Part shown: piece after piece, positions 1 to 7,300 of the stretch
How the letters are laid out: every line of letters starts with the position of its first letter
Position numbering within the stretch: position 1 is the stretch's first letter
Origin: CAYOMP01 sp964405075
Lineage (GTDB): Bacteria; Bacillota; Clostridia; Lachnospirales; Lachnospiraceae
DNA: 12,130 nt
Assembly (NCBI GenBank): GCA_964405075.1
Contig: CAYOMP010000079.1
Span: 1 to 12,130, forward strand
Direction: 5' to 3'
Made by a program: the position numbers and the translations under genes
The notes under the pieces: generated by a model
The model's database searches: none
What the model saw: only the letters and a program-made list of their open reading frames with translations
What the model was told of the DNA's origin: nothing

Positions 1-23
1 GAGGAGAAAATTATGTTTACATA

Positions 24-58
24 GGTTTTCGATGAGCGCCGCGAAACTATCGAAAATC
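24..58. other. Hairpin at left edge
   Basis: A 10-bp stem pairs 24-33 (GGTTTTCGAT) with 49-58 (ATCGAAAATC), with one G-U pair and a 15-nt loop rich in G and C. A GAGGAG Shine-Dalgarno-like sequence lies at 1-6, followed by ATG at 13-15, but that frame stops after three codons. No U-tract follows, so this is not a standard terminator. It directly precedes the repeat at 62-79. The remainder of 80-221 is A+T-rich and shows nothing but a weak 7-bp inverted repeat (149-155/173-179). Confidence 0.45.
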
Positions 59-61
59 GTT

Positions 62-79
62 AAGCGTGTTTCTGATAAT
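62..79 (+). repeat. Short dispersed repeat, copy 1
   Basis: The 18-mer AAGCGTGTTTCTGATAAT recurs at 10894-10911 with a single change (G to C). Both copies follow a G+C-rich, hairpin-prone stretch, and both lie about 60 nt downstream of a Shine-Dalgarno-like GGAG sequence (1-6 here, 10835-10841 there). Two 17/18 matches in roughly 12 kb of A+T-rich DNA, in similar intergenic settings, suggest a dispersed repeat family. Only two copies are visible, so the family status is inference. Confidence 0.5.
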
Positions 80-221
80 TTGCTATATAAGTACAATATC
101 ATGTCAATAAATATATTCTTAGTTGAAATACAAACGAATACTAATTAAAAGTATTTGAGATTATATATATGTAATACTTAATGAAAAAATATAATTGAAA
201 ATATTTAGAAGTTCATAGACA

Positions 222-227
222 TATAAT
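222..227 (+). promoter_or_regulatory. Probable -10 box for the small membrane protein gene
   Basis: An exact TATAAT lies at 222-227. It would start transcription near 234, leaving a short leader before the Shine-Dalgarno sequence AGGTGG at 243-248. No good -35 box sits at the right distance; TTGAAA at 195-200 is 21 nt away. Confidence 0.4.
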
Positions 228-253
228 AGTAGAAAAGACTCTAGGTGGGTAAT

Positions 254-397
254 ATTAAGCGATTAGTGGGCTACACTCTGTTTTGTATTGGACTTGGAAT
301 ATGCTTGGGTATCATTATGGGACAAAAGTGGATAACTATATGTATTATGATAGGATTAATGATTGTGGGATATAAGATATTTTGTGGATGTAAATAG
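254..397 (+). CDS. Small two-helix membrane protein (47 aa), probable ATT start
   Basis: The reading frame from 254 encodes 47 residues beginning (M)KRLVGYTLFC and ending YKIFCGCK. Two hydrophobic segments, at about residues 4-22 and 26-41, are separated by a short polar GQKW turn, so it should be a hairpin-like inner-membrane protein. The layout supports a real gene: TATAAT at 222-227, AGGTGG at 243-248, then ATT six bases on, and a terminator hairpin downstream at 430-478. The frame is closed by TAG at 242-244. The only other starts are GTG at 245, which overlaps the ribosome binding site, and GTG at 266, which would remove the basic N-terminus. I recall similar small Clostridial proteins starting MKR and ending in a Cys-rich tail, but cannot verify it. 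The function is unknown. ATT initiation is rare (infC is the classic case), so the start is an inference. Confidence 0.5.
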   Translation: MKRLVGYTLFCIGLGICLGIIMGQKWITICIMIGLMIVGYKIFCGCK

Positions 398-420
398 AAA
401 GAGAGAAAGATAGTAATGAA

Positions 421-478
421 CAAACAAAAAGGCAAGATAACTAACCGACTTCTAGAAAATCTATTAGATATCTTGCCT
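421..478 (-). terminator. Terminator of rpmB, shared with the small membrane protein gene
   Basis: The stem AGGCAAGATA (430-439) pairs perfectly with TATCTTGCCT (469-478). The 29-nt loop contains a minor TCTA/TAGA inner pair. Read on the minus strand the stem is followed by TTTTTGTTTG, a good U-tract just past the rpmB stop. On the plus strand only ATTGTTT follows, so termination of the small gene from the left would be weaker. Confidence 0.75.
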
Positions 479-492
479 ATTGTTTAAAGAAA

Positions 493-678
493 TTAAGCAC
501 GTTCTACTTTGCCAGATCTTAAGCAAGAAGTACAAACGTACATCTTTTTACTTCCACCATTAACGCTTACCTTTACAGATTTAACGTTTGATTTCCACAT
601 TTTATTACTTCTTCTATGAGAATGACTCACATTGTTTCCGAAGTGAGCGCCTTTTCCACAAACTGCACATTTAGCCAT
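493..678 (-). CDS. rpmB: 50S ribosomal protein L28
   Basis: This 61-residue basic protein is bacterial L28, a component of the large ribosomal subunit. It carries the four-cysteine zinc-binding form: CAVC at residues 4-7 and CTSC at 49-52, with the family's GNNVSHSHRRS segment at 14-24. The length is normal for the Firmicutes zinc-type protein. The start is firm: AAGGAGGT on the minus strand lies just upstream of the ATG at 678. It is a single gene, divergent from yloU-fakA, an arrangement I know from Bacillus and many Clostridia. The terminator at 421-478 follows it directly. Confidence 0.97.
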   Translation of the reverse strand: MAKCAVCGKGAHFGNNVSHSHRRSNKMWKSNVKSVKVSVNGGSKKMYVCTSCLRSGKVERA

Positions 679-714
679 AATAGCACCTCCTTGAGTGTAA
701 TTAACCGTTCTAAT

Positions 715-773
715 ATTGTATCAATACAAATTCACAGCAGATTTATTTTAACAGAAAAGCATTGACAATGCAA
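715..773 (-). promoter_or_regulatory. rpmB promoter region, two candidates
   Basis: Reading the minus strand, TTGCAT (773-768) and TAAAAT (750-745) are separated by 17 nt. A second candidate is an extended -10, TGATACAAT (723-715), which would give a leader of about 30 nt. The latter sits in a small palindrome, TTGTAT-CA-ATACAA at 716-729. Sequence alone cannot choose between them. Confidence 0.4.
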
Positions 774-819
774 GCATTAATTTAAATAATGGAAAAATAT
801 TGTGTAATAACAAAAAATA

Positions 820-851
820 TTGTTCCATTTTATGTGAAATAATAGTATAAT
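820..851 (+). promoter_or_regulatory. Promoter of the yloU-fakA operon
   Basis: An exact TATAAT lies at 846-851. The -35 is weak: TTGTTC at 820-825 with a 20-nt spacer, or TTCCAT at 823-828 with 17. Transcription would start near 858. That makes the upstream ATG at 864 nearly leaderless and supports the start at 909. Confidence 0.55.
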
Positions 852-908
852 GGATTTTGACCTATGGCTAGGCGAAACGATTATTATAAGATATTCGGAG
901 GTAGAAAC

Positions 909-1265
909 ATGAAAGGACGTATGAACAATAATTTAGGCCAAGTATTAATCGACTCAGATGTTATTGCATATTATGCGGGTTCTACTGCAGTTGAATGCTT
1001 CGGAATAGTAGGTATGGCAGCTGTTAATGTAAAAGATGGGCTCGTTAAATTATTAAAAAGAGAAAGTCTTACTCATGGTATTAATGTAGCCGTTGTAGAA
1101 AATAAAATCATATTAGATTTTCACGTTATAATTGCATATGGAGTAAGTATATCTACAGTTGCTGATAATCTTATCAGTAGTGTTAAATACAAAGTTGAAG
1201 AGTTTACAGGCATGGAAGTAGAAAAAATCAACATTTTTGTTGAAGGCGTGCGTGTAATTGATTAA
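909..1265 (+). CDS. yloU: Asp23/Gls24 family envelope stress protein
   Basis: This 118-residue protein belongs to the Asp23/Gls24 (DUF322) family. Members are small, non-enzymatic, often membrane-associated proteins linked to alkaline and cell-envelope stress in Gram-positives. Family features visible here are the repeated beta-strand pattern, VIAYYAGSTAVECFGIVGMA near the N-terminus, the central DFHVIIAYGVSI, and the C-terminal VEKINIFVEGVRV. I chose ATG at 909 because GGAGG (897-901) sits seven bases before it. The in-frame ATG at 864 adds 15 residues, has no ribosome binding site and falls at the predicted transcription start. The gene is 18 bp upstream of fakA, the same pairing as yloU-yloV in Bacillus subtilis. 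Confidence 0.92.
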   Translation: MKGRMNNNLGQVLIDSDVIAYYAGSTAVECFGIVGMAAVNVKDGLVKLLKRESLTHGINVAVVENKIILDFHVIIAYGVSISTVADNLISSVKYKVEEFTGMEVEKINIFVEGVRVID

Positions 1266-1283
1266 TTTAAGGAGGAACATATT

Positions 1284-2942
1284 GTGACAACTAAGACTAT
1301 TGATGCATCGTTGATGGCTAATATTTTTTTAGCTGGTGCAAAAAATATAGATGAGAAGAAAGAATGGATTAACGAATTAAACGTTTTCCCAGTTCCAGAT
1401 GGAGATACAGGAAGCAATATGTCAATGACTATTATGTCTGCGGCTAGAGAAGTAAGTGCTTTGGATAATCCAAATATGGAACAGTTGGCAAAGGCTATTT
1501 CTTCAGGATCATTAAGAGGAGCAAGAGGTAACTCCGGTGTTATTTTATCACAGCTATTAAGAGGTTTTACTAAGGTAATAGCTCATGAAGATGAAATTGA
1601 TATAGTTATTCTTTCGAATGCTATGCAAAAGGCTGTAGAGACAGCATATAAGGCTGTTATGAAGCCTAAAGAAGGAACAATTCTTACAGTCGCTAAGGGT
1701 ATGGCGGACAAGGCAGCCGAATTGGTTGATTCAGCTACAGATTTAGAGAGTTATATGGCAGAGATTATTGAACATGGTGATTATGTGTTAAGTCAGACAC
1801 CAGAAATGCTTCCTGTTTTAAAACAGGCGGGCGTTGTTGACTCAGGCGGTCAGGGTCTTATGCAGGTCGTTAAAGGTGGATTCGATATTTTCTGTGGAAA
1901 AGAATTAGATTTAAGTATTGAAGGTGCTGCTAAGCCAGCGGTTAGCTCAACAGCAGGAGCTTCATCAGCAGATATTGATACAGCCGATATCAAATTTGGC
2001 TATTGTACAGAATTTATTATAATGTTAGAAAAAGAATACACTATGGATACAGAAAGAGATTTTAAAGCATATTTAGAATCTATAGGTGATTCATTAGTTG
2101 TTGTATCTGATGACGAAATCGTAAAAGTTCATGTTCATACAAATGATCCAGGACTTGCAATCCAAAGAGCATTAACATATGGTTCATTAACTAGTATGAA
2201 GATTGATAATATGCGTGAAGAGCATAATGAAAAGCTTATTAAAGAGGCTGAGAAAGAAGCAGCAAAAGCGGCAGAGCCTAAGAAGAAGACTGGTTTTATT
2301 GCAGTCTCTGTAGGCGAAGGAATTAATAGCATCTTCTCTGAACTTGGAGTGGATTACATTATTGAAGGTGGTCAGACAATGAATCCTAGTACAGAAGATA
2401 TGCTAAATGCAATTGAAAAAGTTAATGCAGAGAATATTTTTATTTTCCCTAATAATAAAAACATTGTTCTTGCGGCAAATCAGGCAAAGGCATTAGTAGA
2501 AGATAAGAATATTATCGTTATTCCAACAGCGACAGTGCCACAGGGTATTGCAGCAATCATTGCCTATGTTGAAGAGACTTCAATAGAGGATAATGAAAAA
2601 ACTATGTTAGAAGAAATCTCAAATGTAAAGACCGGACAGGTAACATATGCAGTTAGGGATACTAACATTGATGGTAAGGAAATTAGAGAAAACGATATTA
2701 TGGGTATTGGCGATCATTCAATTCTTACTGTAGGTGCTACAGTTGATGGAGTTACTAAGGATATGATAGCTGAATTAGTTGATGAAGACTCGGAATTAAT
2801 TAGTATTTATTACGGTGAAGATATTGATGAAGATGCAGCTAGTATACTAGCAGAAGAGATTGAAGAACAGTTCCCTGATTGTGAAGTAGAAGTACAAAAG
2901 GGTGGACAGCCAATTTACTATTATATAGTATCAGTAGAATAG
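1284..2942 (+). CDS. fakA: Fatty acid kinase catalytic subunit FakA (DhaL/DegV-like, YloV)
   Basis: FakA phosphorylates exogenous fatty acids held by a FakB partner; the acyl-phosphate then feeds phospholipid synthesis through PlsX/PlsY. The 552-residue length fits the family. Residues 1-200 form the DhaL-type kinase domain, with the metal/ATP motif PVPDGDTGSNM (36-46; Asp39 and Asp41) and GARGNSG (79-85). A middle domain includes VKVHVHTND (280-288) with two histidines. A charged, helical linker rich in Glu, Lys and Ala spans about 312-337, followed by the C-terminal YloV domain with GGQTMNPSTEDM and IFPNNKN. The start is GTG, with AAGGAGG at 1269-1275. No fakB gene is present in the window, which is usual because FakB proteins are encoded elsewhere. 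It forms an operon with yloU and ends at a strong terminator. Confidence 0.95.
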   Translation: MTTKTIDASLMANIFLAGAKNIDEKKEWINELNVFPVPDGDTGSNMSMTIMSAAREVSALDNPNMEQLAKAISSGSLRGARGNSGVILSQLLRGFTKVIAHEDEIDIVILSNAMQKAVETAYKAVMKPKEGTILTVAKGMADKAAELVDSATDLESYMAEIIEHGDYVLSQTPEMLPVLKQAGVVDSGGQGLMQVVKGGFDIFCGKELDLSIEGAAKPAVSSTAGASSADIDTADIKFGYCTEFIIMLEKEYTMDTERDFKAYLESIGDSLVVVSDDEIVKVHVHTNDPGLAIQRALTYGSLTSMKIDNMREEHNEKLIKEAEKEAAKAAEPKKKTGFIAVSVGEGINSIFSELGVDYIIEGGQTMNPSTEDMLNAIEKVNAENIFIFPNNKNIVLAANQAKALVEDKNIIVIPTATVPQGIAAIIAYVEETSIEDNEKTMLEEISNVKTGQVTYAVRDTNIDGKEIRENDIMGIGDHSILTVGATVDGVTKDMIAELVDEDSELISIYYGEDIDEDAASILAEEIEEQFPDCEVEVQKGGQPIYYYIVSVE

Positions 2943-2968
2943 TTATGGCTCTTTAGTGAGCTTTGAGA

Positions 2969-3000
2969 ATGCGACTCGTTTGAGTCGCATTTTTCTTTTT
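2969..3000 (+). terminator. Terminator of the yloU-fakA operon
   Basis: A perfect 9-bp stem (ATGCGACTC 2969-2977, GAGTCGCAT 2982-2990) with a GTTT loop is followed by TTTTCTTTTT. It begins 26 nt after the fakA stop. A second, A+T-rich hairpin with no U-tract follows at 3010-3032 (GTGATAAAAA, loop TGT, TTTTTATTAC). Confidence 0.93.
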
Positions 3001-3114
3001 ACGTTGATAGTGATAAAAATGTTTTTTATTACTTGGGACAGGGCTTTATGGCTTTAATTATGGGATAAACGTAAGGAGAAATTTGACTAGGTACAATTTT
3101 GCATTAAATAAATG

Positions 3115-3157
3115 AAACATACAATACTTGCGAATGTATGTTTGGGTGTAGTATAAT
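3115..3157 (+). promoter_or_regulatory. recG promoter with overlapping inverted repeat
   Basis: TTGCGA (3128-3133) and an exact TATAAT (3152-3157) are spaced by 18 nt and stand 33 nt before the recG start. An 8-bp perfect inverted repeat, AAACATAC (3115-3122) and GTATGTTT (3136-3143), brackets the -35 box and could be a repressor site. The right half, CGAATGTATGTTTG, also resembles the Firmicutes LexA box but lacks the conserved C of GAAC. An upstream TTGACT at 3083-3088 could be another -35, but no good -10 matches it. Confidence 0.6.
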
Positions 3158-3190
3158 ATGTTATAACTATTTATTAATGAGGAACGTGCA

Positions 3191-5248
3191 ATGGAATTAA
3201 ATTCAGATATAAAGGTTTTAAAAGGCGTTGGGGAAAAAACGGCAATGCTTTTTGAAAAAATGGGAATAAGTACAGTTAAAGATTTGCTAGAGCATTATCC
3301 AAGAGATTATGATGCTTTTGAAAAGCCTGTTAGTATTTGTGATGTCAGATTGGGAAAAGTAGTTGCAGTAGAAGGTGTAATTAGAAAAAATGTTAGTATT
3401 TCTAAAGTACGCAATTTGCAAATAGTTACAACTACAATAGCAGACTCTACAGGAGAATTAGCTGTTACTTGGTTCAATATGCCTTTTTTGCGAAATACTG
3501 TAAAGGCAGGAGCCAGGTTTATACTTCGTGGAAATATTGGTATGAAGAATAACAGATTAGTTATGGAACAGCCGGTTATTTATTCATTTTCTGAATATGA
3601 GGATATTGTAGGACGTTTGCAACCTAAATATCCTTTAGTGTCAGGTTTGACAAATAACGCAGTAACAAAGGCACAAAAGCAGTTATTAGAAGAAGAGAAT
3701 CTTTTAGAAGAGTATTTGCCGGAAGATATTCGCAGGGAATACGATTTAGCAGAATATGGAGATTCTATTAAAAAAATTCATTTTCCAAAGACCATGGATG
3801 AATTGATAAAAGCCAGGGAAAGAATAGTATTTGATGAATTTCTATTTTTTATTATGGCAATAAGGAGATTAAAAGAAACAGGAGAGAAGATTCAAAATAG
3901 TTTTAAATTGGAACACAAAGAAGAAACAGATGAATTAATCAAAATGCTGCCGTACAAATTAACCAATGCTCAGTTAAATGCTTGGAAGGAAATAGAAAAA
4001 GATATGACTGGTCCAACAACAATGAATAGATTAGTTCAAGGGGACGTTGGTTCAGGAAAGACAATAGTTGCAGTATTAGCGTTGGTTATGACAGTAGCTT
4101 GTGGATATCAAGGTGCGTTTATGGTTCCTACAGAAGTTTTAGCTAAGCAACAGTGCGAATATATGGAAGAACTTTTTAAGAAATATGAAATGCCATATAG
4201 ATGTGTATTGTTAACAGGTTCTATGACAGCTAAGGAAAAGCGAGTGGCGTATGAAAAAATAGAGATGGGTATGGTTGATATTGTGGTAGGTACTCATGCT
4301 CTTATTCAAGAAAAAGTCAATTATAAGAATTTAGCATTAGTAGTAACTGATGAGCAACATAGATTTGGAGTCAGACAAAGAGAAACATTAGCAAATAAGG
4401 GGCAGAATCCTCATATTTTGGTTATGAGTGCTACACCTATACCTAGAACTTTAGCCATTATTATCTATGGTGATTTGGATATATCCGTTATTGATGAGTT
4501 GCCAGCAGAACGTTTACCTATTAAAAACTGTGTAGTAAATACCAGTTATCGTCCAATTGCATACAATTTTATAAGAAAGCAGGTGGAAGAAGGCAGACAA
4601 GCCTATATTATATGTCCAATGGTTGAGGAAAGTGAAAACATAGAAGCTGAAAATGTTATTGAATATACTGAACAACTAAAGTCGGCATTGCCGCAATCCA
4701 TAACAGTTGAATATTTACATGGAAAAATGAAACCGAAGGAAAAGAACAGTATCATGGGACGATTTGCCAATAATGAAATAAATGTCTTGGTTTCAACAAC
4801 TGTAGTTGAAGTAGGAGTGAATGTGCCTAATTCTACTGTTATGATGATAGAAAATGCAGAAAGATTTGGTTTGGCACAGTTACACCAGCTTAGAGGTCGA
4901 GTTGGAAGAGGTAAATATCAATCCTTTTGTATATTGATAAACACTTCTGATAGCAAAGAAGCACAGAAAAGATTGGAAATATTGGTCAAATCTAATGATG
5001 GTTTTTTTATAGCAAGTGAAGATATGAAGCTTAGAGGACCTGGAGATTTGTTTGGTATCAGGCAAAGCGGTTCTATGGAATTCAAAATTGGAGATATTTA
5101 TAATGATGCCAAGATTTTACAACAAGCAAGTGAAGTTGCTACCGAGCTATTGTTAAATTGGGAACAGTTAAAGGAAAATGTATATGCTAAGCTAGACGAT
5201 AGATTAGAATATTATATTGCTAAGAGTTTAGGGAAACTTAGTTTGTAG
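3191..5248 (+). CDS. recG: ATP-dependent DNA helicase RecG
   Basis: RecG is a double-stranded DNA translocase that regresses stalled replication forks and remodels branched recombination intermediates. The 685 residues match the family length. The N-terminal wedge/OB-fold region, including a helix-hairpin-helix-like LKGVGEKTAMLFEKMGI, covers roughly 1-200. The SF2 helicase core shows Walker A GDVGSGKT (284-291), the RecG-typical DEQH box (387-390), motif III SATPIPRT (413-420), and motif VI with RGRVGRG (568-574). LRGPGDLFGIRQSG near the C-terminus is also characteristic. GAGG at 3179-3182 serves the ATG. It is transcribed from its own promoter. No clear terminator separates it from the two-component genes 85 bp downstream, so read-through is possible. 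In B. subtilis sdaAB-sdaAA lie between yloV and recG; they are absent here. Confidence 0.98.
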   Translation: MELNSDIKVLKGVGEKTAMLFEKMGISTVKDLLEHYPRDYDAFEKPVSICDVRLGKVVAVEGVIRKNVSISKVRNLQIVTTTIADSTGELAVTWFNMPFLRNTVKAGARFILRGNIGMKNNRLVMEQPVIYSFSEYEDIVGRLQPKYPLVSGLTNNAVTKAQKQLLEEENLLEEYLPEDIRREYDLAEYGDSIKKIHFPKTMDELIKARERIVFDEFLFFIMAIRRLKETGEKIQNSFKLEHKEETDELIKMLPYKLTNAQLNAWKEIEKDMTGPTTMNRLVQGDVGSGKTIVAVLALVMTVACGYQGAFMVPTEVLAKQQCEYMEELFKKYEMPYRCVLLTGSMTAKEKRVAYEKIEMGMVDIVVGTHALIQEKVNYKNLALVVTDEQHRFGVRQRETLANKGQNPHILVMSATPIPRTLAIIIYGDLDISVIDELPAERLPIKNCVVNTSYRPIAYNFIRKQVEEGRQAYIICPMVEESENIEAENVIEYTEQLKSALPQSITVEYLHGKMKPKEKNSIMGRFANNEINVLVSTTVVEVGVNVPNSTVMMIENAERFGLAQLHQLRGRVGRGKYQSFCILINTSDSKEAQKRLEILVKSNDGFFIASEDMKLRGPGDLFGIRQSGSMEFKIGDIYNDAKILQQASEVATELLLNWEQLKENVYAKLDDRLEYYIAKSLGKLSL

Positions 5249-5265
5249 GTAAAAATACAATGGTA

Positions 5266-5298
5266 TTTAAGACTATTTTAAGTAAGGTATTATATAAT
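5266..5298 (+). promoter_or_regulatory. Two-component operon promoter with tandem TTTAAG sites
   Basis: An exact TATAAT lies at 5293-5298, but the expected -35 position (5270-5275, AGACTA) is poor. Covering that position is a direct repeat TTTAAG-N5-TTTAAG (5266-5271 and 5277-5282), with an 11-bp period that ends 10 nt before the -10 box. OmpR/PhoB-family regulators typically bind such tandem half-sites one helical turn apart and replace the -35. I infer that the response regulator encoded just downstream may activate its own promoter here. Confidence 0.5.
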
Positions 5299-5333
5299 AA
5301 ACCCATAGAGTGCAAACTTCGGAGGTATGAGAA

Positions 5334-6008
5334 ATGAAAGTACTAATTGTTGAGGATGAGGTAAGGCTTGCAGATACATTGTGTCAGATTATGACAGAGA
5401 ATAAATATATGGCAGAAGCAGTTAATGATGGCAAAACAGGTTTGGATTATGCTATGTCCGGAATGTATGATGTTATAGTATTAGATGTAATGCTACCACA
5501 AATGAACGGATTTGAAGTAGTTAAGCAGTTACGAAAAGCAAAAATCAGCACACCAGTTATTTTACTTACTGCAAAAGATGAAATATCAGATAAAATTACA
5601 GGCTTAGATTCAGGGGCAGATGATTACTTGACAAAGCCTTTTGTACCTGATGAATTACTGGCAAGAATAAGGGCATTGACCAGACGTCAGGGTGAAGTGG
5701 TTATGAATGAATTAACCTATAGTGATATAATACTAAACTTATCTACATATATGCTACAATGTGGAACAAAATCAATTCATTTGGGATTAAAGGAATTTGA
5801 AGTACTAAGAATGTTAATGACAAATCCAGAGATAGTAGTGCCAAAGGAAGAAATGATAGTAAAGATTTGGGGAACTGAATCAGATGCAGAGGATAATAAT
5901 GTTGAGGTTTATATTTCATTTCTAAGAAAAAAATTGTTCTATTTAGGCTCAAAGGTTAATATTTCTACTATGAGAAAGATTGGGTACTTTTTAGAGGAGG
6001 ATAAATAA
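5334..6008 (+). CDS. OmpR/PhoB-family response regulator
   Basis: This 224-residue transcription factor has an N-terminal receiver domain (about 1-118) and a C-terminal winged helix-turn-helix (about 125-221). The receiver has all expected residues: acidic pocket E7-D8, phospho-acceptor D51 in VLDVMLP, T79 and K101 in the LTKPF motif. In the effector domain LGLKEFEVLRMLM and the NNVEVYISFLRKK recognition-helix region are typical. CGGAGG precedes the ATG. Its stop codon overlaps the start of the kinase gene by one base, so the two are co-translated. The regulon cannot be predicted from the window, apart from likely autoregulation through the TTTAAG repeats. It resembles generic Firmicutes regulators; I give no symbol. 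Confidence 0.95.
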   Translation: MKVLIVEDEVRLADTLCQIMTENKYMAEAVNDGKTGLDYAMSGMYDVIVLDVMLPQMNGFEVVKQLRKAKISTPVILLTAKDEISDKITGLDSGADDYLTKPFVPDELLARIRALTRRQGEVVMNELTYSDIILNLSTYMLQCGTKSIHLGLKEFEVLRMLMTNPEIVVPKEEMIVKIWGTESDAEDNNVEVYISFLRKKLFYLGSKVNISTMRKIGYFLEEDK

Positions 6009-7300
6009 TGCTGTCAAAATTGAGAAATCAATTCATTATAATAAATATGACATGTGTAGGAATAATTTTACTGGTTGTTTTTTGCATTATAGGAGTATCC
6101 ACATTTGAAAGATTAGAAAAAGATAGTCAGATGGCTTTGGAAAAGGCTTTCATGCATGATGAGAAAGGAAATATGCCAGCATGGGAAATTGGAGGCCCTA
6201 AACTTGAGGAAAAAGATAATTTCCGTTTGAATCTAGCTACCTTTGTAGTAAGAGTAAATGCTGATAGAACGGTTGGTGATTTGTTTGGTCAAAATGTTAC
6301 AATTTCTGAAGAAACTTTGGAACAAATAGTGTCTAAATGCTTGGATAATGGAAACGAAAAAGGTTATATACGAGATTCAAAATTAAATGTATCTTTAAAA
6401 TATTTGATTAGAGAATTTCAGGGAAATACAGAAATTGCTTTTTATGACATGAGTCAAGATTATAATATGCTCTTTCATTTGATTAAGAATTTTGCACTTG
6501 CCGGATTGTTTAGTATGTTGATTTTTTTTATAATAAGCAGACAATTAGCAAAGTGGATATTAAGACCTGTGGAAGAATCATGGGAAAGACAGAAACAATT
6601 TGTAGCAGATGCGTCTCATGAATTAAAAACCCCACTTACTGTTATTTTGGCAAATACAGAAATATTAAATTCCCATAGTCAGGATACTATAAAAGAGCAT
6701 AGCAAATGGTTAGAGTATATCAAAGAAGAAGCAGAGCATATGAAGGGATTAGTAAATGATTTATTGTTTTTGGCTAAATCAGATGCTGCCAGAGAAAAAG
6801 TAGTATTTTCAGAGGTTAATATAAGTGATATTTTGTGGAATGTATATTTACCTTTTGAATCAGTGGCATTTGAACAGGGAAAGAGTCTAAATGCTGAGAT
6901 AGCTTCGGATATATATATAAAAAGTGATGCTGGTAAGCTTAAACAGTTGATGATGATATTGTTGGATAATGCATGTAAATATACGCTTGATAATGGAAAG
7001 ATATATGTTAATTTGTATAAACATCAGGAAAAAATTGTATTATCAGTAAATAATTCGGGAGAACCAATACCGAAGGAATATTTACCACACTTATTTGAAC
7101 GATTTTTCAGAGCAGAGGAATCAAGAGCAAGACAACAAGGCGGTTATGGTTTGGGACTGTCCATAGCTAAGACTATTACGGATATGTTGCATGGTAAGAT
7201 TAGTGTGGTGAGCAATGAAAAAGAAGGGACAACATTTACCGTGACATTTAATTTAAATAAAGATTTATCGCGCTCAAAGAAAAAGGAAGCACGAAGGTAG
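6008..7300 (+). CDS. Membrane sensor histidine kinase
   Basis: This 430-residue kinase partners the response regulator just upstream (ATG overlaps its stop; AGAGGAGG at 5993-6000). Membrane segments at about 9-31 and 161-178 flank an extracytoplasmic domain of about 130 residues that I do not recognise. The cytoplasmic part carries the phospho-accepting His204 in SHELKTPL, the N box LLDNACKYT with Asn321, and the G box YGLGLS (380-385). Only about 25 residues separate the second membrane helix from His204, so there is no room for a HAMP domain; this short-linker type is common in Firmicutes. The last residues, RSKKKEARR, are encoded inside the structured element at 7266-7384 and look like a tail acquired from it. 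The signal sensed is unknown. Confidence 0.94.
   Translation: MLSKLRNQFIIINMTCVGIILLVVFCIIGVSTFERLEKDSQMALEKAFMHDEKGNMPAWEIGGPKLEEKDNFRLNLATFVVRVNADRTVGDLFGQNVTISEETLEQIVSKCLDNGNEKGYIRDSKLNVSLKYLIREFQGNTEIAFYDMSQDYNMLFHLIKNFALAGLFSMLIFFIISRQLAKWILRPVEESWERQKQFVADASHELKTPLTVILANTEILNSHSQDTIKEHSKWLEYIKEEAEHMKGLVNDLLFLAKSDAAREKVVFSEVNISDILWNVYLPFESVAFEQGKSLNAEIASDIYIKSDAGKLKQLMMILLDNACKYTLDNGKIYVNLYKHQEKIVLSVNNSGEPIPKEYLPHLFERFFRAEESRARQQGGYGLGLSIAKTITDMLHGKISVVSNEKEGTTFTVTFNLNKDLSRSKKKEARR

Noticed and set aside
32..148. A 38-codon frame containing KRVSDN
   Set aside because: There is no proper ribosome binding site, its hairpin region is the repeat lead-in, and the downstream part is low-complexity A+T-rich sequence. 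The KRVS peptide simply reflects the nucleotide repeat also seen at 10894.
417..488. A 23-residue frame downstream of the small membrane protein
   Set aside because: It consists almost entirely of the terminator hairpin and lacks a convincing ribosome binding site.
864..908. Longer start for the Asp23/Gls24 protein at ATG 864
   Set aside because: It has no ribosome binding site, lies about at the predicted transcription start, and the ATG at 909 has GGAGG at ideal spacing.
3083..3115. Ten-codon TTG frame after AAGGAG in the recG leader region
   Set aside because: It is upstream of the recG promoter -10 and very short; TTGACT there is as likely a stray -35-like sequence.
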